NCBI GenBank assembly: GCA_903872075.1
Contig: CAIQJF010000085.1
Coordinates: 1-57,755 of the forward strand
From: an uncultured Caulobacteraceae bacterium
GTDB taxonomy: Bacteria > Pseudomonadota > Alphaproteobacteria > Caulobacterales > Caulobacteraceae
Length of the DNA stretch: 57,755 nucleotides
Direction: 5' to 3'
Part shown: positions 14,444 through 22,346 of the stretch, piece by piece
Position numbering within the stretch: position 1 is the first letter of the stretch
Layout: the number at the start of each line of letters is the position of its first letter
Program-made: the position numbers and the translations under genes
The notes under the pieces: generated by a model
Database searches by the model: none
Told to the model about the DNA's origin: nothing
What the model saw: the letters and a program-made list of their open reading frames with translations, nothing else

Positions 14444-14824
14444 TCAACGGATCAAGGTGATCTCGACATCGCTCAGCCTCGCCCAGGCGCGGTCGGCGGT
14501 GAGGGCGGGGCAGGCGCGGGACCGGGCGAGGGCCAGGCAGGCCCGGTCGCCCAGGGAGAGTCCCGCGTCGCGCGTGGCCGGGCGCAGCTCGCCGCAAACA
14601 TAGGCCTGCTCCGGGTCGAAGCCGACAAGCTCCACCCCCGTCGCCTCGATGGCGAGGCGGGCCTGATCGGGCGGAACGCCGCGGTCGATGAGTTTTGCGA
14701 CCACCTCCGCCAGATTTACCGTTGAGAGCAGCGTCCCGGGCAGCACGTCGGCGACGGTTTCCCATCCCGCTTCGCGGCCCAACAGGGCCAGCAGGGCCGA
14801 GCTGTCGAGGACCGTGTCAGTCAC
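14444..14824 (-). CDS. vapC: VapC-like PIN-domain toxin
   Basis: A 126-residue PIN protein: VLDSSALLALLGREAGWE (first Asp), NLAEVVAKLIDRG (Glu), AGLSLGDRACLALA (S-L-G-D-R, third acidic) and ALTADRAWARL (T-A-D-x-x-W, fourth acidic). All four catalytic positions are present. It overlaps the upstream AbrB-type antitoxin by 8 nt. Expected to cleave tRNA or rRNA when released. Confidence 0.88.
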   Translation of the reverse strand: MTDTVLDSSALLALLGREAGWETVADVLPGTLLSTVNLAEVVAKLIDRGVPPDQARLAIEATGVELVGFDPEQAYVCGELRPATRDAGLSLGDRACLALARSRACPALTADRAWARLSDVEITLIR

Positions 14825-15071
14825 GCGCCGCCTCGGCCCGGCGGTCGGCGATCAGGTCGTCCGAGAGGTTTCGGCCTTCGGAGGCATGGCGCGCGACGAT
14901 GGCCTGGGCCCGCCGGATCGCCGCCTCGATGGGTTCGATGACGATGACGCCATCGTCCACGCGTGCCACAAGTCGGGCTCCCTCCTTCAGGCCCAACGCC
15001 GCGCGCAACGGCGCGGGGATGACGATCCGACCGTTGGCGGCCAGGGTGAGGGGGATAGGCGGGGCTGTCAT
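14817..15071 (-). CDS. vapB: AbrB/SpoVT-type antitoxin (VapB)
   Basis: An 84-residue protein with the AbrB swapped-hairpin motif NGRIVIPAPLRAALGLKEGA, then strands LVARVDDGVIVIEP and a helical C-terminus (AIVARHASEGRNLSDDLIAD). It is the antitoxin for the overlapping PIN toxin. The inverted repeat AGTGACA-N13-TGTCACT immediately upstream is its probable operator. Confidence 0.85.
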   Translation of the reverse strand: MTAPPIPLTLAANGRIVIPAPLRAALGLKEGARLVARVDDGVIVIEPIEAAIRRAQAIVARHASEGRNLSDDLIADRRAEAARD

Positions 15072-15082
15072 TTGAGACCCTC

Positions 15083-15109
15083 AGTGACAAGTTCTCCCAC
15101 TCTGTCACT
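15083..15109 (-). promoter_or_regulatory. Inverted repeat at vapBC promoter
   Basis: AGTGACA (15083-15089) and TGTCACT (15103-15109) are perfect 7-bp arms with a 13-nt spacer, 11 nt upstream of the VapB start codon. A complex bound here would block transcription or translation initiation of the minus-strand vapBC pair. Confidence 0.5.
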
Positions 15110-15141
15110 TGTGGGCCATGGCGCCAAGCGCCGGCCAGGCC

Positions 15142-15594
15142 TCACTCCTCTCGGATGGTGGCGGTGAGGCCCCGGCGGTCGCCCCATTCAGCCATCAGCC
15201 TGTGCAAGGTCTCGACGCTATGGGTGACCCCGGGGCCGTTGGGCGCGATATCGGTCAGCTCCTCGCCCACGGCCACGCAGCCCTTGAGCTGGAAGGGCCA
15301 GTTTGCGCTGTGAATCTCGCACAGGCTGCGGCTCTTTGCATCGCCGGGCGGCGCCAGATCGGGCGTGGCGTAGATGTCGAGGGCGGGGTTGTGGAACACC
15401 ACCGTCGCGCCATGGGCCGGCGAGGGATACGGCCGCAGCTGATAGTCGCCCGGCGGCAGGCAGGAATGGCCGGGGCGGTTATCGTTCCAGGGCTGTTCGC
15501 AGGTCACGCAGAACGGCGCGCCGTCGATGAGCAGCCGGCCGAAAGTTCCGGCCGTGGTCGACCGGGTTTTGTCGCGAATGAGTTCGATATGCAA
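15142..15594 (-). CDS. DUF5675 family protein
   Basis: A 150-residue protein matching DUF5675: an opening IELIRDKTRSTTAGTFGRLL strand pair, CEQPWNDN, CLPPGDYQLRPYPSPAHG, EIHSANWPFQLKGCVAVGE and the end block VTHSVETLHRL. This family is common in phage genomes near lysis and tail genes and on chromosomes as an orphan. TTG 15594 is preferred as start because a strong AGGAG (15601-15605) sits 6 nt upstream; GTG 15633 has none. A TTGC-N5-GCAA element overlaps the promoter and matches that of the gene starting at 2533, so the two are probably co-regulated. Confidence 0.75.
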   Translation of the reverse strand: MHIELIRDKTRSTTAGTFGRLLIDGAPFCVTCEQPWNDNRPGHSCLPPGDYQLRPYPSPAHGATVVFHNPALDIYATPDLAPPGDAKSRSLCEIHSANWPFQLKGCVAVGEELTDIAPNGPGVTHSVETLHRLMAEWGDRRGLTATIREE

Positions 15595-15636
15595 AGATGG
15601 CTCCTGTGAGAACGCGCCGATTGCGCGCCGCACAGT

Positions 15637-15660
15637 ATAGTTGCAAAATGCAATAATTGA
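15637..15660 (-). promoter_or_regulatory. TTGC-N5-GCAA element at DUF5675 promoter
   Basis: ATAGTTGC-N5-GCAAT-N2-TTGA on the plus strand, with TTGC/GCAA arms at 15641-15653. The same string occurs at 2541-2564. On the minus strand it supplies a -10-like AACTAT (15637-15642) about 32 nt upstream of the AGGAG ribosome site; the -35 is poor, suggesting that an activator or a weak promoter is involved. Confidence 0.55.
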
Positions 15661-15667
15661 AAGCCCG

Positions 15668-17710
15668 TCAGGCCTTCAGCGCCCGCCCCAGGGCCATAAG
15701 CGGGAAATAGTGCCGGTACATGTTGTAGCGCAGCATGAAGGCCCGGGAGAGTTCGGGGCCCTGCATCAGGCGCTGGGTCAGCAGCGGATCGTTGAGCTTG
15801 ATGGTCTGGCCGACGCCGTAACCGGGGAAGCCCGTGCCGGTGTAGTCCTCCTCCTCCCAGGTGCCGCCCGCCTGGGTCTCGATCAGATAGAGGCAGCCGC
15901 GCTCGATGACCTCTCGGTCCTGCGGTCGTTTGGCGGCGAGCAGGGCCATGAGCGCCCAGGCGGTCTGGGACGGGGTGGGCGCGCCGCGGCCGGCGGCGCT
16001 CTGGTCCATGTAGGAGGCGCAGCTTTCGCCCCAGCCGCCGCCTTCGCTCTGCATGGCGACGATCCAGTCGCAGGCGCGAGAGATGTAGGGCTGGGTCATG
16101 TCCTCGCCGATGGCGGCGAGGGCGGGCAGAACCGCGCTGGTCCCATAGATGTAGTTGACGCCCCAGCGGCCGAACCACGGGCCCTCGGCCTCCTGTTCGG
16201 CTTTCAGATAGGCGAGCGCTCGGGCCATGGCCGGGTGGCGGGCGTTGTAGCCGAGCTTGCCGAAGGCCTCGACGATGTGGGCGGTGACGTCCACCGACGG
16301 GGGATCGAGGGCCTCGCCGAAATCGCAGAACGGGATCTTGGTGAGCAGTCGGCGGTTGTTGTCCTTGTCGAAGGCGCCCCAGCCGCCGCCTTCGCTCTGC
16401 ATGCCGATCAGCCAGTCGACGCCCAGGCCGATGGCCTGTTCGATCCCCTGTTCGCGCCACTTCGGGCTCTGGCGGAAGGGGGCCAGGGCAATCAGGGCCA
16501 CGGCGGTATCATCGGTGTCCGGATAATGGTTGTTGGCGTATTCGAAGGCCCAGCCGCCGGGGCTGACCTTCGGCAGTTTGATCGACCAGTCGCCGGGGAC
16601 CAGGACCTGACGGCTCAGCAGCCAGCCCACGGATTTGTCGATCTCGGCGGGATAGTCATGCAGCGTTCCGGCGTCCTCGAAGGCCAGCAGGGTGAGCATG
16701 GTGTCCCAGACCGGACTGTTGGTCGCCCCGATCCAGGTGGCCTCGCCCCGGTCGGTGCGCCAGGCGGGATCGTTCAGACCGGCCAGGCCCTTGGCCATGA
16801 CCGGGTGGTCGAGGGCGTAGCCTTCGGTGTGCAGGGCCATGAGGCCGTAGACCCACGGCGGCTGGATGCCGCCCCAGGCGCCGTCGGCGTCCTGGTGGCG
16901 GACGATCCATTCCAGGGTGTGAGAGACCGCCGCGCCGCGCCATAGTTTCCAGCCTTGCTTACGGCCAAAGGTCTGCATCGCGTGCAGCACCTTGTCGGCG
17001 CCGCGGAAGAAGCGGTCCCAGCCGCCGGCCCCGGCCTTCTGCGGCAGCACATAGTCGAAGCGGTCTCGCCCTTCCGGAAACAGATCGTCGAGCCGGTTCT
17101 CTGGCGGCAGAGGCCGGCTCGGCCGTCGCGCCGATAGCAGGGCGATCGGCATGAGGGTGGCGCGGGCCCATTGGGCGAAATTGTAGATCGAGAACGGGAA
17201 CCAGAGGGGGAACCAGATGACCTCAGGCGGCAGGTTGGGGGTCATCTCCCAGGGCCATTCGCCGATCAGGGCCAGCCAGTAGCGGGTGAAGACGCGGATC
17301 TTACGCAGGCCGCCCTTGGAGAGGATCCAGTCCCGCGCCTTGGCCAGGGCCGGTTCGTCGGCCGCATGGCCCATGGAGCGCAGGGCGGCGTAGGCCTCGA
17401 CGGTGGTGTTGATGTCGCCGTTGGGGGCGCCGTGATAGATCTGCCAGGAGCCGTCGGGGCGCTGGGTCTCGATCAGGGACTGCGCCAGGCGCGCGCGCAG
17501 GGGATCGTTCTCCAGCCCCAGGAACCACAGGGCCAGGCACCACTGGGCCTCCATGCAGGCGTTGGACTCCGCCCGCGCCACCCAGTGCCCGTCGGGCTTC
17601 TGGTTGGCGATCGACCAGTCGGCCGCGGCCCGGATGGCCTGGCGCATCGCGGACTGGACATTGTGGGCGACGGCCCCGCTGTCCGGGGCGACGGGAAAGG
17701 AATCTGGCAT
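15668..17710 (-). CDS. shc: Squalene-hopene cyclase
   Basis: A 680-residue triterpene cyclase that folds squalene into hopene or hopanol at the membrane, the committed step of hopanoid synthesis. The catalytic DXDD motif is PDTDDTA at about residue 397. Several QW-type repeats are visible (QKPDGHW, QRPDGSWQ, QDADGAWGG, QSEGGGWG twice). The cyclase C-terminal block GTGFPGYGVG is also present. ATG 17710, preceded by AGGA, is preferred; the ORF reaches ATG 17770, giving 20 more proline/arginine-rich residues. No hpn genes flank it. Its upstream neighbour on the same strand is a TauD-like dioxygenase. Confidence 0.95.
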   Translation of the reverse strand: MPDSFPVAPDSGAVAHNVQSAMRQAIRAAADWSIANQKPDGHWVARAESNACMEAQWCLALWFLGLENDPLRARLAQSLIETQRPDGSWQIYHGAPNGDINTTVEAYAALRSMGHAADEPALAKARDWILSKGGLRKIRVFTRYWLALIGEWPWEMTPNLPPEVIWFPLWFPFSIYNFAQWARATLMPIALLSARRPSRPLPPENRLDDLFPEGRDRFDYVLPQKAGAGGWDRFFRGADKVLHAMQTFGRKQGWKLWRGAAVSHTLEWIVRHQDADGAWGGIQPPWVYGLMALHTEGYALDHPVMAKGLAGLNDPAWRTDRGEATWIGATNSPVWDTMLTLLAFEDAGTLHDYPAEIDKSVGWLLSRQVLVPGDWSIKLPKVSPGGWAFEYANNHYPDTDDTAVALIALAPFRQSPKWREQGIEQAIGLGVDWLIGMQSEGGGWGAFDKDNNRRLLTKIPFCDFGEALDPPSVDVTAHIVEAFGKLGYNARHPAMARALAYLKAEQEAEGPWFGRWGVNYIYGTSAVLPALAAIGEDMTQPYISRACDWIVAMQSEGGGWGESCASYMDQSAAGRGAPTPSQTAWALMALLAAKRPQDREVIERGCLYLIETQAGGTWEEEDYTGTGFPGYGVGQTIKLNDPLLTQRLMQGPELSRAFMLRYNMYRHYFPLMALGRALKA

Positions 17711-17785
17711 GCGGCGGGGGTCCTGACGGCGCTGAGCCGGGGGTTTACCCTCCGGCGGGGAGTCTTGCATCCCCCCGGCGCGGGT

Positions 17786-18898
17786 TCAGCCGGCGAGCGC
17801 GGCGCGGTCCGGGTCGTAGAACGGCCGATCGCCGCTGACGGTCACCCGGCGCAGCACCCGATGGTGGGGATAGTAGTCGCTGGCGGCGTAGTGCTGCACG
17901 GCGCGGTTGTCCCAGAAGGCGATGGACCCCGCCTCCCATCTGAACCGGCAGATGTACTCCGGCCGCTCGTGCTGGCGCAGCAGGTGGGCGACGAAGGCCT
18001 CGGACTCGGCCTTGCCGAGAGGCTCGCCGGTGCGCGAATCGTAGAGGGAGTCGTGACGCAGGAAGCCGCCGTGCAGATAGAGGGCGGTCTTGCCGGTCTC
18101 CGGATGGGTGCGCAGCAACGGATGGCTGACGCCGAAAGGAACGTCGCGCTTGAGGTCGGCGACGACCTCTTCGGACAGGGCGCCCGCGCCGCGGCCGAGG
18201 AACAGTCGATAGTCGTTGATGCCGTGGATGTATTCCAGGCGCGCGCGCAGATCGTCCGCCAGCCCGAGACAGGCCGCGTGGCTGTCCGAGAACAGGGTGT
18301 CGCCGCCCACGGGGGGCGCCACGACGACCTGGGCGATGGAGCCGAGCGAGGGCTGCTCCATCCAGGTCACGTCGGTGTGCCAGCCGTTCTCCGTGCCGGG
18401 ATTTCCAGGGCCGTGGCCGATTTCCAGGATGAACGGGTTTTTACCCGGCGGACCGAAGGGGAAGGCGTCCAGCCCGCCGAAGCGGCGGCCGAAGGCCACC
18501 TGCTGATCCTCGCTGAGATTCTGATCCCGGAAGAAGATCACCTTGCGCTCCAGCAGGGCGTCGCGAAGGAACCGCACCTGGTCCGCCGTCAGATCGGCCT
18601 TGAGGTCGACGCCGTGTATCACCGTGCCCAGGGTGACGCCCAGGTGCTCCAGGTCATAGCCAAGGGCGTCGGCGCGGGCCTGAAGGCCGGGCGAGACGGG
18701 CCGCTCGCCCATGCGCGTCCACTCCCGGGCGACGCCCAGGGGGATGCGGTTATGCGGCGGAAAGATCTGATCGAGGGTTGGCTCGGCGTGCGCCGCCTGG
18801 CGGGCGCGATGGGCGGCGCGGCGCAGGTCATGCAACCGCGCGGCCACCCGGATGGCGGTGTCGTTATAGGTCTCGGTCCGCGCGGCGCCGTCGGCCAT
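17786..18898 (-). CDS. TauD/TfdA-family Fe(II)/2-oxoglutarate dioxygenase with N-terminal extension
   Basis: A 370-residue protein. Residues from about 95 to the end form the TauD fold: VIFFRDQNLSEDQQVAFGRR, the iron motif H-x-D in NGWHTDVTW, and the C-terminal RFRWEAGSIAFWDNRAVQHY with the second His and the 2-oxoglutarate Arg region (HHRVLRRVTVSGDRP). The family is usually near 280-300 residues; here about 90 extra N-terminal residues form a basic helix of unknown role. It lies 75-87 nt upstream of shc on the same strand, so the two may be co-transcribed. Likely reaction: hydroxylation or desulfonation; substrate unknown. Confidence 0.88.
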   Translation of the reverse strand: MADGAARTETYNDTAIRVAARLHDLRRAAHRARQAAHAEPTLDQIFPPHNRIPLGVAREWTRMGERPVSPGLQARADALGYDLEHLGVTLGTVIHGVDLKADLTADQVRFLRDALLERKVIFFRDQNLSEDQQVAFGRRFGGLDAFPFGPPGKNPFILEIGHGPGNPGTENGWHTDVTWMEQPSLGSIAQVVVAPPVGGDTLFSDSHAACLGLADDLRARLEYIHGINDYRLFLGRGAGALSEEVVADLKRDVPFGVSHPLLRTHPETGKTALYLHGGFLRHDSLYDSRTGEPLGKAESEAFVAHLLRQHERPEYICRFRWEAGSIAFWDNRAVQHYAASDYYPHHRVLRRVTVSGDRPFYDPDRAALAG

Positions 18899-19027
18899 GG
18901 TCGGTGTCCCCAGTGTGGTCGCCGACCATGCAATCCCGACGCGGCGGAGAGCAAGAGGCGCGGACATCGGACTTGGCGTTGCGGGGCTTCGGCGTAGGAT
19001 GTCCCGCGGAATCCTGGGGTGGCCGTC

Positions 19028-19390
19028 ATGGGAATGCTTGTCGCCGATCTGCGGGCGGCGCTGGAGGCAAAGCCCGGCGCAGCAGGCTCGACCCATCCGT
19101 CGGCCCGCGGCGTGACGCTCTACAAGGTCATGGGCAAAATGTTCGCCATCCTCACCGACCACAAGGAAACCTCGGTGATCCTGAAGTGCGACCCGCATCT
19201 GGCCGAGGTCCTGCGCGAGCAATATGCCGGTGTGGGACATCGCTCGCACCTGGACCGGCGCTTCTGGATCTCTGTGACCCTGGACGCCGACGTTCCACCG
19301 GAGGAGGTTCTGCGCCTGGCGGACCATTCCTACGATCTCGTCCGCGCCGGCCTGACACGCAAGCAGCGGGCAGAGCTGGGCGACGCCTAG
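19028..19390 (+). CDS. MmcQ/YjbR family protein
   Basis: A 120-residue protein with the YjbR/CyaY-like layout: PSARGVTLYKVMGKMFAILT, SVILKCDPHLAEVLREQY, a WISVTLDADVPPEEV strand-helix and a C-terminal helix SYDLVRAGLTRKQRAEL. Such proteins are small DNA-binding or unknown-function factors. ATG 19028 is chosen; GTG 19019 in frame would add three residues. It converges with and overlaps by 4 nt the P-loop kinase gene. Confidence 0.8.
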   Translation: MGMLVADLRAALEAKPGAAGSTHPSARGVTLYKVMGKMFAILTDHKETSVILKCDPHLAEVLREQYAGVGHRSHLDRRFWISVTLDADVPPEEVLRLADHSYDLVRAGLTRKQRAELGDA

Positions 19391-19917
19391 GCCGGCGCGG
19401 ATCCCGCCCTGGAAGGCAGCGACGCGACCCAGGCCGCGACCGCCTTGCGGCCGTGCAAACGCAGCACCTTCGCTTCCGCGGCCTGCTCGGCGATCGCCGC
19501 GTCGAGTTTGGGGCGCGTGTCCCGGTTCCAGCGCCAGATATAGAGCCAGAAGGCCGGGTCGAACTTCTCCGCGCAGCCGGGGGCCATGTCGGCGCGGACC
19601 TGGCCGTGGGTGGCGATGGAGCGGCGAACCGCGCGCCACAGGCAGAGCCAGACAGGCGCCTCCAGCCAGATAATGATCTCGGCCTGGCGGAAGCGCAGGG
19701 CCGAGGCGCTCGAGCCTACACCCTCAATGACCCAGGCCTCGCCGCGCGCCGCCTCATCGACGCCGGCGCGCCAGACGTCGGGATCCTGTGCGACCCAGCC
19801 AGGGGTCCAGTAGATCTGGTCCATGTGGACGACGGGTAGGCCCAGGCGCTCGCCCACGCGCCGGGCCATGGTCGACTTGCCGCCGCCCGAACAGCCGACG
19901 ATGGCGATGCGGTTCAT
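19387..19917 (-). CDS. P-loop ATPase/adenylate-kinase-like (FlaR-type) protein
   Basis: A 176-residue protein with N-terminal Walker A GCSGGGKSTMARRV, VVHMDQIYW, EAWVIEGVGS, IIIWLEAP (Walker-B-like hydrophobic strand) and the Trp/Arg-rich lid LCLWRAVRRS. This is the pattern of the small 'topology modulation'/AAA-type kinases found widely in bacteria. Substrate unknown; probably a nucleotide or small-molecule kinase. The start ATG 19917 has the P-loop starting at residue 8, as usual. Confidence 0.75.
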   Translation of the reverse strand: MNRIAIVGCSGGGKSTMARRVGERLGLPVVHMDQIYWTPGWVAQDPDVWRAGVDEAARGEAWVIEGVGSSASALRFRQAEIIIWLEAPVWLCLWRAVRRSIATHGQVRADMAPGCAEKFDPAFWLYIWRWNRDTRPKLDAAIAEQAAEAKVLRLHGRKAVAAWVASLPSRAGSAPA

Positions 19918-20004
19918 GTCGCGGGAATCGGCGGGCCGGGATCGCCGGTCAAGGGGCGCCCCGGCCCGCCACGCCCCCCGCCCACCCCGGGCAGGGGTTA
20001 TCCG

Positions 20005-21924
20005 CTACTTGATGATCCCGCAGGCCGGCCGGCCGAACAGCACGTAGCGGACGTCGGTGGTCTTGCCGGTCTTGGGCGCCGCCTGCTTGCCCACGCCCCA
20101 GCCGAAGGCGGTGAACAGGTTGCCGGGGTCGGCGCGGGTCGGCGGCGCCTGGCGGATGGTCACATAGTCGCCGAAGCGGTCGGTGCCGGCGGTGCTGTTC
20201 GAGGTGATGTAGGCGACGAAATCACCCCAGAACCCGACCACGTGGTTCTCGTAGTTGCCGTTGCCGCCGTATTCGAACGACATGCCCAGTTCGCCGGTGC
20301 AGGCGTTGGCGGCGAAGGCGGGATAGGCGAAGGCGTAGCTGTTGTTCCACACCTGAACCTGCTGGAACGCGTTGAAATTGTTGCCCCGGTCCAGGGTGAC
20401 GATCTCGACGTGGGCCTGTTTGAAGTTGCTGTCCGTGCCTGCCGTCCAGCCGAACCACAGCTGATTGCCGATCCGCGCGGCGCCGATGATGCCGTTGAAC
20501 GGGAAGGAGTTGCCGCCGGGACCGTTGAAGTTCTTGGCCAGCCAGTCGGCGCCATCCGGGGTGGTGGAGGTGGGGGCGTTGTTGGCCCAGCTGGAGATGC
20601 CCACGTCGCGCCAGAAGTAGGTGTTGGAGCCCTCCTTCAGCGAATAGACGGTCAGCTTGGTGTTGCCGTTGTGGCCGGCCCAGAAGATCTCGTCGCCGGT
20701 GTTCTGCGTGAGGTGCTCGCCCCAGATCTTGGAGCTGGGGGCGTTGGCCGGGTCGGTGAAGTCGAGACTGATCGTGCCGGCCGCCTTTATGCCGGTCAGG
20801 GAGGTGCGCACCACCTGGAAACCGCCGGTGCAGCCGGCGCCGCCGCCGGCGTCCCAGCTGATGTAGAGGTTGTTGTCGCCCACGGAGAGGTCCGGATAGT
20901 CGGGACCCGTGCATTTTCCGAACAGTCCGGGCGTCAGGTTCCAGTAGGTCCAGGACGTGCCGTTGCTGTTCCGGATATCAGCCGGACTGGCCATGGCCAG
21001 ACGATAGCCCGTGCCCTGCAGCAGCCAGATGAAACGGTCGATGGAGGGGGCGTACTGCACGATCTGATCGCAGCAGTAGCCGATCGTGTCGGCGGGGAAG
21101 ATCGTGGTGGGATCGAGGATCTTCCAGGTGGCGCCGCCGTCGGTGGAATAGGCGGCGTTCCAGTTGGCAGTGGCGAAGATCACGCCGCCGCCGCTGGCCC
21201 CGCTGGGCTCGGCGCAGGCCGCGGCGCTATCGCCGCTGCACCCCACGCCAGCCCCGCTGAGGCCGAGAGAATTGTTGGCGTTGAAGGTGATGGCCGGGGG
21301 GTCGCCGATCACCACCGGTTTCAGCCCCGTGCCGGTGGGCGTGGGCTTGCCGGGAACGCGGGGATTGGTCGGCACCGGCGGCGCGCCGCTGTTGACCTCC
21401 CGGTCCATCTTCGGCGCCTGGTGCGGATATTTGCCGCCCTCGACCCGGTGCGGCGGGGCCTGGGCGACGCCCACGCGGCCCTCGCCCGCCGGCGGCGGGG
21501 GCGCCAGCACGGAGGTATGGACGGTGAAGCGGGCGAGATCGTCCTTGTCCTTCTCCCTTTTCTCAGCCGTCCGGTAGGCGCCCTGAAGGACAAGCTCATA
21601 GCGGTGGCCGCTGATCAGCGCCTTGCTGTTGAAACTGGCCTCCACCACCGCGCTGCCGCGGCCGCGAAGCGACCCGAGTTTGATGGGAGTCGGCGTCTGG
21701 GTGGGGGCGCCGGTCAGCCTGATCCGCTCGATCATCACGCCGGTGAGCGGGCGGCGGGTGAGATTCACCAGCGGGACGGCGACGGACAAGGTGTCCGGCG
21801 CGGGATTGGCCAGGCCCACGGTCCCGAGGGCCACGGTGGGCCCGGGTTTGGTCTGCGCGCATGTTTGACCCGCGGCGAAGAGGAGCGTTGCCGCGAGCAC
21901 AGCCGATGAAATGATCCTGAACAT
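20005..21924 (-). CDS. Secreted protein with Asp-box/beta-propeller-like repeats
   Basis: A 639-residue exported protein. Signal peptide MFRIISSAVLAATLLFAAGQ ending at TCAQ/T. ATG 21924 is chosen because the ORF upstream of it has no signal-like start. A first domain (about 20-150) looks like a beta-sandwich. A low-complexity Pro/Lys linker follows. From about 230 there is a large domain with an Asp-box-like AAYSTDGGATWKI and many aromatic/Gly-rich strands (YLSWDAGGGAG-like), as in sialidase/BNR propellers. No catalytic residues could be assigned. Probably periplasmic or extracellular, possibly carbohydrate- or protein-binding. Confidence 0.6.
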   Translation of the reverse strand: MFRIISSAVLAATLLFAAGQTCAQTKPGPTVALGTVGLANPAPDTLSVAVPLVNLTRRPLTGVMIERIRLTGAPTQTPTPIKLGSLRGRGSAVVEASFNSKALISGHRYELVLQGAYRTAEKREKDKDDLARFTVHTSVLAPPPPAGEGRVGVAQAPPHRVEGGKYPHQAPKMDREVNSGAPPVPTNPRVPGKPTPTGTGLKPVVIGDPPAITFNANNSLGLSGAGVGCSGDSAAACAEPSGASGGGVIFATANWNAAYSTDGGATWKILDPTTIFPADTIGYCCDQIVQYAPSIDRFIWLLQGTGYRLAMASPADIRNSNGTSWTYWNLTPGLFGKCTGPDYPDLSVGDNNLYISWDAGGGAGCTGGFQVVRTSLTGIKAAGTISLDFTDPANAPSSKIWGEHLTQNTGDEIFWAGHNGNTKLTVYSLKEGSNTYFWRDVGISSWANNAPTSTTPDGADWLAKNFNGPGGNSFPFNGIIGAARIGNQLWFGWTAGTDSNFKQAHVEIVTLDRGNNFNAFQQVQVWNNSYAFAYPAFAANACTGELGMSFEYGGNGNYENHVVGFWGDFVAYITSNSTAGTDRFGDYVTIRQAPPTRADPGNLFTAFGWGVGKQAAPKTGKTTDVRYVLFGRPACGIIK

Positions 21925-22104
21925 GTTCCCGTCCACACAATATCCAGGGGTTGCCTGGATCAGTATGCCCCAAGGCAACGCTGTCAGCGCGCATCGGATA
22001 CTGCAAGTCACTTGTCGGTGATCAGGTCTTGACCTCGCCGTAGGCAAGGCGCTTTCCGCCCCCGGCGGCCTGGCCTAAAAAGCGGCACGAACAAGGTTGC
22101 CGCC

Positions 22105-22341
22105 ATGACATCGTCCGAGAAGCCCGCCGCCGAGCTGCCGCCCGAAGTCGAAGGGCTGAAGCGCCGGTTCGTGCAACTGATGCTCGTCCAGGGCGTTGTG
22201 GGGGCGGGCGCGATCGCCTTCGCCCTGGCCTATTTCCTGTTCCGCCAGCCCTGGGGGCTTCCCGCCTTTGTCGTCTGCCTGGGCGTCGCCCTGGTCGCCC
22301 AGGTGCGCTTCATCTGGATGTTCAAGAACAGCCGAGGCTGA
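22105..22341 (+). CDS. Small two-helix inner-membrane protein
   Basis: A 78-residue protein with an acidic N-terminus, then two hydrophobic helices (LMLVQGVVGAGAIAFALAYF and LPAFVVCLGVALVAQVRFIW) and a short basic tail. It ends 5 nt before the GTG of the 2-hydroxyacid dehydrogenase and is likely in the same transcript. No family recognised. Confidence 0.6.
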   Translation: MTSSEKPAAELPPEVEGLKRRFVQLMLVQGVVGAGAIAFALAYFLFRQPWGLPAFVVCLGVALVAQVRFIWMFKNSRG

Positions 22342-22346
22342 CCGCC

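Noticed and set aside
17786..19639. 617-residue frame extending the TauD-like gene upstream
   Set aside because: Residues before 18898 are Arg/Gly-rich and antisense to the MmcQ-like gene. ATG 18898 has a ribosome site.
21919..21930. GAACATGTTC at the start codon of the secreted Asp-box protein gene, resembling the core of the 11954-11971 palindrome
   Set aside because: It lies over the start codon, lacks the flanking TTTG/CAAA arms and is short enough to occur by chance.
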